From positions 69,294,641-69,358,640 of the forward strand of contig CM055313.2 in assembly GCA_029255685.2 (NCBI GenBank): DNA of 64,000 bases, written 5' to 3'. The translations under genes were made by a program, and so were the position numbers. This DNA comes from Silene conica. Its lineage: Eukaryota > Streptophyta > Magnoliopsida > Caryophyllales > Caryophyllaceae. The notes beneath the pieces are model-generated. The model saw only the letters and a list, made by a program, of their open reading frames with translations, was not told the DNA's origin and did no database searches. Shown in pieces: positions 56,620-64,000 of this stretch (positions are counted from its first letter, which is position 1; each line of letters starts with the position of its first letter).

Positions 56620-59600
56620 CGGTTGGCTTGCTAGATAAGTTTGACGTTATTGTCATACGGATGGCGGTGGTCAACTGGTCCCTATACGTCACACCTATAG
56701 GACACGTTTGAGAGATGTGAAGGTATGAAAATACAGTCACATTTTGCCGGATATGACTAAACGGTTAGTCAGAGGTATTGACTATTAAATTAGTCAATAA
56801 GATGTTGAGATTATTATTTAATACGGATTAAATAATTTTAGCTAATACGGATTACATGATTAATTCGTAAATTAAATATAAACGGTTATATTTAATTAAA
56901 TATTGTATTCGCGTATTAATATAAACAGTTATATTAATTTGGGTAATTATACAATATCGTATTTTGTCAGACCATTATTAATATATCGACTGTATTAATA
57001 TCTGATAACATGTTACGATTTATAAATAAAACCCGCGAACAACTTAAAGCTAATTGGGTCGAATCACGCATTGGAATAAGGTAAGAGTGGGAAGCCCACT
57101 CATACCCAGTCTCCAATTCGGCCGAACAGAGGCTACATAAGGAGAGGGTTTCTCCTTATGTGAAACACTCTTGTTGCACTGTAAAATAATCTCAGGGTAA
57201 AATTAGGGTTTGAGAGCATTCTTCTCCCAAAACCTCAGATCTCACATCTAAAACCTCAAGGGCTCTCCCTATATTGCAAGGCAATTGGAGAGGATTTCTA
57301 GCACACGCGGCCACGTCTCAAACTAAGTCTTGGGTGCAAGTTATAGGAGGGAATTTGCATTAATTCCTGTTCTTAGGCCTTTTGCGCGAGGACTAAAGGT
57401 TGTACTTCTTTTCTCATGTTTTTAATCTTATGACGATATTCACAATTGCATATTTCATTATAATCCTGCAAATTTAGGGTGAATACGCGTTTTATTCCCC
57501 ACAAGTGGTATCAGAGCCTTAGGCCATGAAAATTTTACAATTGTGTCTTTCATAAGTTTTAAAAATTTTGAAAACCGTACACTGTGCTTAGGCACTCGAT
57601 CGAGTACCAGTTGCACTCGATCGAGTGCCCTCGTACCAGGCCCGTGCGTGTGGTTTTTTGTGAGAAATCGATCTTGTTTTTCGATTATAATTTGCATATT
57701 GTTAATTAATCGATATTTTTAGCAATATGTGAATCTTTTGTTGTTGTTTATTTATGATTTACACGTTTTAAATCCATGTTATAAACCCGTTTTAATTTAA
57801 AAGTGCAGCGATTTGCAGTTTTTACGAGCCACTCGATCGAGCCCTGCTGCACTCGATCGAGTGACCCTGACACTCGATCGAGTGCCCCTGTTACTCGATC
57901 GAGTGCTCTCGTTTCGGGGTGTTTATTTTCGAAAATAACTTGTTTCTTATTTTCACATGGCTTAAAATAATATACTGCATACGGAAATAGTATATTATTT
58001 AGTGAAACGGTTCACCCTCGTTTGATACATATTGTTTTAAAACAGTTTAAAATAATGGATTATATGTTTATTAAAATTGGTGATTAAAGCGGTATAGTCA
58101 CATAATTTTAATCTTAAAAGGTGGTTTGGTATAAATTTATTAATCATAATAACAGTATTATGTCATGTATAAATTTTATTTAGTTGATGCATTTTATTTA
58201 TCGTCTTGTGAATGCCTTGAATGCTTTCAATAACGTATTTAATTTTTGCAAACGGTTGTAACTTAGTGTGGCCTTAGAAGATTGTGTTACCGTAATGATG
58301 GGACACGATCTTGCTTGTAATTTTGAGATCTTGAATCTCCGTTTTGGGTTTTTGCCATGTAATTACTTTTGTATTTAAATTAGAATGTATCTAGGACTAC
58401 TTTTGTAATTTAAATTAGTAATTTTGTGAAGACCAAAGACAAGACGGAGACCGGTTGCTCACTCCCGCTGCAAGGACCAAGATGGAACATCAAGACAAGC
58501 TTCTAGGGTCCAACAGTGGATTCCAAGTTGTTTTATGTTTATTTTGGTAGGATAGGCCACACTAGGACTTTTTATTTACGTTTATTGCATTTATCTTTAT
58601 GCTTTCATCGATAATAGCTTGCATCATATTCCGCCTAAAAACCAAACCACCTATATCATGCCTGAAAACTGACTCATGTAGAGGTCACGCGTTAGTTTTC
58701 TGTGACAATACAGATGTCACATGTCAATTTAAAAGCCATCACTTTATTTAATTCATTCACGCAAATGCTAGTTTTTAGTTCACTTAAATATGGATAAATA
58801 AGAGTTGATGGGGTCTTCCTCGTTTAACCAAAAATTGAGATTAGTCTTTATAAATCAGCCTCCCATGAATCCCTTCTTCGTCGGTAGGCATAATATGACC
58901 CCTTCTACGTCGGGTAAGTGGGAACAGATGATTTATTTTATCTCAACATCATGGTCACTCGATAATATTCCAGTGACTGAGATGGACTAATAGATAGGAT
59001 TTACGGAAATCTATCGACCAAGAGTTCCAACGATTGGAATTAGCCAAACTGTGGGCTTATCAATATACGGAAATTGAGTCTTGGGATCGTTTATATAATT
59101 CTTGAGGGAGATCAATTATATAAATGCATGAGTCTACGAGTTTAAATTCAATTTAATATAGACTTAAATCACAACAATAAGTTGCTTATATGGTTTTGTT
59201 TTATCTTCTTTCAGTGTAGAACACGTTCATTAAAACTGCTGTAAAACTAAAATGGCTGGTGAAGACCCAATGCCAAGTGCCAAGCTAGAACGTGAATCCT
59301 GGCTAAAAGCCTTCATGGACTCCATGAATCAGTCAACTAGACTGAGGAATGATGGGTCAAACTTCTCTGACTGGGAGGCAGCACTACGGAATGCTGCCAT
59401 TGCTGACGGAAAGCTTAAGTTTTTAACTGAGCCCATTCCGGCACACCCAGGAACTGGAGCTAGAGCCAACGATGTTCGCGCTCATAGCGACTTCGTCATG
59501 GAAGCGGGTGCGATAAAGAACGTACTCATCTATGCAATGGAATCCAATTTGCAAAGACGCTTCATAACCCATGGTGCAAACAAGATTTTCACCACGCTCA

Positions 59601-62072
59601 CTAACGAATTCTCCAAGGCTCCGAGAATCGTTTCTTATGAGCATACCTGTCGCTTCTTTGAGGCGAAACTCCAGAAGGGCCAAGCTGTTAGCCCACATAT
59701 TCTTCACATGATTGAGAATATCGAGAAACTGGAGGCCCTAAACTGCAAGATCAGTGAGAACATAATCGTTGATCGCATGCTTCATTCGCTTCATGATGGG
59801 TTCGCCCTCTTTAGGGCCAACTACTACATGAACGACATGAAGAAGACTCCCCATGAGCTCCACTCCCTTCTCGTACAGACTGAGAAGGATCTAAAGTTGA
59901 GTGGGAGTCTAAAGCAGGATGTTCTCATGATCTCAAGTAAGGGAAAAGGTAAAGGGAAGGCTAAAGCTCAGGGCGACCTAGCGGTAGGTAGGCCCAGGTT
60001 CAAGAAACCAGGATTTGCTAAGAGTGGGCCTGGTGAGTCGAGTAACTCACAAGGCAAGACAAAGAGCAAGGATACAAGCATGGAATGTCACCATTGCCAC
60101 AAGACTGGGCATTGGAGGCGCTCATGCCCCGTGTATCGCGAGGACATTAAAGCAGGCCGTGTTACTCCTGTTGGTATGTCTTCTTCTTCTTTTATTCACA
60201 TGATTGAGATTAACCATGCAAGTTGCGGAACTTGGGTACTTGATACTGGTTGTGGTTCTCATCTATGTAATCATGTGCAGGGCCTCCGAAACCAAGAACC
60301 CCTAATCAAGGGTGAGGTGGACCTGCGTGTCGGGAATGGAGCACGTGTGGCTGCAGTCTCGAAGGGAACATACGTAATCCAGCTTCCAAGTGGATTCGAG
60401 TTATTTTTATATAACTGTTATTATGTTCCTAGTTTATCCAAAAACATTATTTCAGTTTCTGCACTTGACAAACTTGGCTTTTCATTTGTAATAGAGAATA
60501 ATAGCTGTATTTTCTCCTTACACAATATGATATATGGCAAGGCAGTTTCCATGAATGGAATTTATGTTTTAGATCAAACTACCGAGATATTACATGTGAA
60601 TAACAAGAAATTAAAGGTAGGTGACAAAGATCAAACTTACCTATGGCATTGTCGTATGGGACACATAAATGAGAAACGCGTGAAACAGCTCATACAGAAT
60701 GGAGCTATATCGCCCTTTGATTTCGAATCATATGGCACGTGTGAATCATGTCTCATCGGCAAAATGACTCGTATTTCCTTCAAAGGTGTTGGAATGCGCG
60801 CTGCCGACCTATTAGGACTCATACATACGGACGTATGTGGCCCTATGTCGATCAACGCACGAGAAGGCTATAGGTATTTCATCACTTTCACGGATGATTT
60901 GAGTAGATATGGCTATGTCTACTTGATGAAACATAAAAGTGAATCCTTTGACAAGTTCAAAGAATACCAGAATCGGGTACAGAACCAGCTGGGTAGAAAG
61001 ATTAAAGCACTACGCTCGGATCGTGGTGGTGAGTATCTTTCACGCGAGTTTGATCAACACCTAAAAGACTTTGGGATCGTGCTACAGTTGACTCCACCTG
61101 GAACACCACAATTAAATGGTGTGTCCGAACGGAGAAATCGAACTTTACTTGATATGGTTCGATCCATGATGAGTCACACCGTTGTGCCTGATTCATTGTG
61201 GGGCTATGCTCTTTTGTCGGCCGCTCTAATACTTAACCGAAGTCCGTCTAAAGCTGTTGACAAGACTCCATTCGAGTTATGGAAGGGAACGGTCCCTAAC
61301 TTGTCCTTTATTCGGGTTTGGGGCTGCGAGGCTTATGTCAAGTGGAGACACGAGGATAAGCTCGGCCCGCGATCGGTCAAGACATACTTTATAGGCTATC
61401 CAAAGGGAACGTTTGGTCATTACTTCTACTCGCCTACCGAACAACGTGTTTTTGTTGCGGCTAGTGCGACGTTCTTAGAGAAAGAATTTCTCGAGAACAA
61501 GTCGAGTAATAGAACCTTCGAGTTATCGGAGGTTCAAGAACCAACTACCGAGCAACCATTGGAGGAAACAGTACCTTCAACCGAGGCTGCGGTAGATATC
61601 CCTGAGGAACCTAGGAGGTCAGGAAGAGTCTCTATTCCACCGGACAGATACATTGGTATGGTCGAGGAACACGATACAGATGACGTCTTACTCCTAGAGG
61701 GTAATGAACCCACAACCTATAAAGGTGCCATGACCAGTTCTGACTCAAAGTTATGGCTAGAAGCCATGCAATCCGAGATGGACTCCATGTATGAGAACAA
61801 CGTGTGGGATCTTGTGGACCTACCTGCAAAGGTACGTCCCCTTCAATGCAAATGGCTTTACAAGATAAAGCATGCCGTGGAAGGACAACAAGATATCCAT
61901 AAGGCTAGACTAGTTGCTAAAGGTTTCACCCAAGTGCCAGACTTGCACTATGATGAGATCTTTGCACCCGTAGTCATGCTACGTTCCATTCGGATTATCT
62001 TAGCGATCGCCGCATTTCATGATTATGAAATATGGCAAATGGACGTTAAAACCGCCTTCTTAAACGGTTATT
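56576..62072 (+). mobile_element. Copia unit 3 of the array
   Basis: Same structure and exact length as unit 2; shares the unit 2 variants at residues 13, 51 and 784, so units 2 and 3 are closest to each other. Confidence 0.9.
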
Positions 62073-62116
62073 GCATACTTCTGTATTATTACCAGTTGAT
62101 CCACGTTTATCAATAA
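59252..62116 (+). CDS. Copia gag-protease-integrase-partial RT polyprotein, unit 3
   Basis: 954 aa, intact frame. Specific change Cys to Phe at about residue 607 (KDFGIVLQ), within the integrase core between the second Asp and the Glu, and a silent change in HYDE of the RT start. Otherwise as unit 2. Confidence 0.9.
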   Translation: MAGEDPMPSAKLERESWLKAFMDSMNQSTRLRNDGSNFSDWEAALRNAAIADGKLKFLTEPIPAHPGTGARANDVRAHSDFVMEAGAIKNVLIYAMESNLQRRFITHGANKIFTTLTNEFSKAPRIVSYEHTCRFFEAKLQKGQAVSPHILHMIENIEKLEALNCKISENIIVDRMLHSLHDGFALFRANYYMNDMKKTPHELHSLLVQTEKDLKLSGSLKQDVLMISSKGKGKGKAKAQGDLAVGRPRFKKPGFAKSGPGESSNSQGKTKSKDTSMECHHCHKTGHWRRSCPVYREDIKAGRVTPVGMSSSSFIHMIEINHASCGTWVLDTGCGSHLCNHVQGLRNQEPLIKGEVDLRVGNGARVAAVSKGTYVIQLPSGFELFLYNCYYVPSLSKNIISVSALDKLGFSFVIENNSCIFSLHNMIYGKAVSMNGIYVLDQTTEILHVNNKKLKVGDKDQTYLWHCRMGHINEKRVKQLIQNGAISPFDFESYGTCESCLIGKMTRISFKGVGMRAADLLGLIHTDVCGPMSINAREGYRYFITFTDDLSRYGYVYLMKHKSESFDKFKEYQNRVQNQLGRKIKALRSDRGGEYLSREFDQHLKDFGIVLQLTPPGTPQLNGVSERRNRTLLDMVRSMMSHTVVPDSLWGYALLSAALILNRSPSKAVDKTPFELWKGTVPNLSFIRVWGCEAYVKWRHEDKLGPRSVKTYFIGYPKGTFGHYFYSPTEQRVFVAASATFLEKEFLENKSSNRTFELSEVQEPTTEQPLEETVPSTEAAVDIPEEPRRSGRVSIPPDRYIGMVEEHDTDDVLLLEGNEPTTYKGAMTSSDSKLWLEAMQSEMDSMYENNVWDLVDLPAKVRPLQCKWLYKIKHAVEGQQDIHKARLVAKGFTQVPDLHYDEIFAPVVMLRSIRIILAIAAFHDYEIWQMDVKTAFLNGYCILLYYYQLIHVYQ

Positions 62117-64000
62117 CGGTTGGCTTGCTAGATAAGTTTGACGTTATTGTCATACGGATGGCGGTGGTCAACTGGTCCCTATACGTCACACCTATAGGAC
62201 ACGTTTGAGAGATGTGAAGGTATGAAAATACAGTCACATTTTGCCGGATATGACTAAACGGTTAGTCAGAGGTATTGACTATTAAATTAGTCAATAAGAT
62301 GTTGAGATTATTATTTAATACGGATTAAATAATTTTAGCTAATACGGATTACATGATTAATTCGTAAATTAAATATAAACGGTTATATTTAATTAAATAT
62401 TGTATTCGCGTATTAATATAAACAGTTATATTAATTTGGGTAATTATACAATATCGTATTTTGTCAGACCATTATTAATATATCGACTGTATTAATATCT
62501 GATAACATGTTACGATTTATAAATAAAACCCGCGAACAACTTAAAGCTAATTGGGTCGAATCACGCATTGGAATAAGGTAAGAGTGGGAAGTCCACTCAT
62601 ACCCAGTCTCCAATTCGGCCGAACAGAGGCTACATAAGGAGAGGGTTTCTCCTTATGTGAAACACTCTTATTGCACTGTAAAATAATCTCAGGGTAAAAT
62701 TAGGGTTTGAGAGCATTCTTCTCCCAAAACCTCAGATCTCACATCTAAAACCTCAAGGGCTCTCCCTATATTGCAAGGCAATTGGAGAGGATTTCTAGCA
62801 CACGCGGCCACGTCTCAAACTAAGTCTTGGGTGCAAGTTATAGGAGGGAATTTGCATTAATTCCTGTTCTTAGGCCTTTTGCGCGAGGACTAAAGGTTGT
62901 ACTTCTTTTCTCATGTTTTTAATCTTATGACGATATTCACAATTGCATATTTCATTATAATCCTGCAAATTTAGGGTGAATACGCGTTTTATTCCCCACA
63001 AGTGGTATCAGAGCCTTAGGCCATGAAAATTTTACAATTGTGTCTTTCATAAGTTTTAAAAATTTTGAAAACCGTACACTGTGCTTAGGCACTCGATCGA
63101 GTACCAGTTGCACTCGATCGAGTGCCCTCGTACCAGGCCCGTGCGTGTGGTTTTTTGTGAGAAATCGATCTTGTTTTTCGATTATAATTTGCATATTGTT
63201 AATTAATCGATATTTTTAGCAATATGTGAATCTTTTGTTGTTGTTTATTTATGATTTACACGTTTTAAATCCATGTTATAAACCCGTTTTAATTTAAAAG
63301 TGCAGCGATTTGCAGTTTTTACGAGCCACTCGATCGAGCCCTGCTGCACTCGATCGAGTGACCCTGACACTCGATCGAGTGCCCCTGTTACTCGATCGAG
63401 TGCTCTCGTTTCGGGGTGTTTATTTTCGAAAATAACTTGTTTCTTATTTTCACATGGCTTAAAATAATATACTGCATACGGAAATAGTATATTATTTAGT
63501 GAAACGGTTCACCCTCGTTTGATACATATTGTTTTAAAACAGTTTAAAATAATGGATTATATGTTTATTAAAATTGGTGATTAAAGCGGTATAGTCACAT
63601 AATTTTAATCTTAAAAGGTGGTTTGGTATAAATTTATTAATCATAATAACAGTATTATGTCATGTATAAATTTTATTTAGTTGATGCATTTTATTTATCG
63701 TCTTGTGAATGCCTTGAATGCTTTCAATAACGTATTTAATTTTTGCAAACGGTTGTAACTTAGTGTGGCCTTAGAAGATTGTGTTACCGTAATGATGGGA
63801 CACGATCTTGCTTGTAATTTTGAGATCTTGAATCTCCGTTTTGGGTTTTTGCCATGTAATTACTTTTGTATTTAAATTAGAATGTATCTAGGACTACTTT
63901 TGTAATTTAAATTAGTAATTTTGTGAAGACCAAAGACAAGACGGAGACCGGTTGCTCACTCCCGCTGCAAGGACCAAGATGGAACATCAAGACAAGCTTC
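62073..64000 (+). mobile_element. Copia unit 4 of the array, cut by the window end
   Basis: LTR part, primer site at 63003 and leader are present; gag would start beyond the window at about 64749. It shares GTCCACTC near 62592 with unit 1 and has a private change in CACTCTTATTGCAC near 62665. Confidence 0.9.

Larger units (their letters stand above)
45516..64000 (+). repeat. Head-to-tail array of truncated Copia units, period 5497 bp
   Basis: The sequence repeats at an exact 5497-bp offset: start codons at 48258, 53755 and 59252; junctions (TTAAACGGTTATTGCATAC) at about 51079, 56576 and 62073. Each unit is LTR (lacking 66 bp in units 2-4), leader, gag, protease, integrase and the first part of RT, running straight into the next LTR. 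Differences are a handful of substitutions per unit. There is no 3' LTR, polypurine tract or complete RT in the window, and the array continues past the end. Confidence 0.92.

Overview
This window is nuclear DNA of a flowering plant. The evidence is a spliced multi-exon TOUGH-type gene, a DUF247 gene, plant-type Mutator-like (MULE), hAT-like, LINE and Copia elements, and high A+T intergenic DNA. A Caryophyllales source is only a guess. All splice models below were built by eye from GT/AG signals, reading phase and family knowledge; no transcript data were available.

Region 1 (1-19507) is a DUF247 pseudogene split at a TA microsatellite by a train of three terminal-inverted-repeat (TIR) elements with only TA repeat between them. 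Element A (341-2214) is a non-autonomous, Pack-MULE-like element carrying a fragment of a pepsin-like (basic 7S globulin/EDGP type) gene. Element B (2261-17985, 15.7 kb) looks like an autonomous MULE. Element C (18044-19337) is a small element made of internal repeats. Element B carries two apparently intact, convergent genes: a 3-exon FAR1/MuDR-type transposase (813 aa) and a 10-exon, 1328-aa protein with two Ulp1/C48 protease-like modules. The second module has Ser in place of the catalytic Cys. A 21-bp minisatellite of roughly 300 units fills introns of both genes, the gap between their 3' ends, and part of element A. Its orientation follows the element, not the gene.

Region 2 (19508-27841) holds an intact DUF247 gene on the minus strand, facing the pseudogene. 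This paralogue has only a short TA run at the position where the train sits in the pseudogene. An A+T-rich stretch with nested MITEs follows.

Region 3 (27842-42132, minus) is a complete 16-exon orthologue of TOUGH (TGH), a G-patch/SWAP RNA-binding protein of miRNA biogenesis (909 aa by my model). Intron 11 contains a long-TIR element carrying a degraded class I TCP transcription-factor fragment, and an hAT-like MITE. One intron appears to be GC-AG.

Region 4 (42299-64000) starts with a LINE (minus strand) whose poly(A) end lies 166 bp upstream of the TGH start codon. A Copia LTR retrotransposon is inserted in the LINE. From there to the window end the DNA is a head-to-tail array with a period of exactly 5497 bp: each unit is LTR, leader, gag, protease, integrase and the start of reverse transcriptase, joined directly to the next LTR. 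The array is at least 3.3 units long, its copies are nearly identical, and no complete RT is seen.
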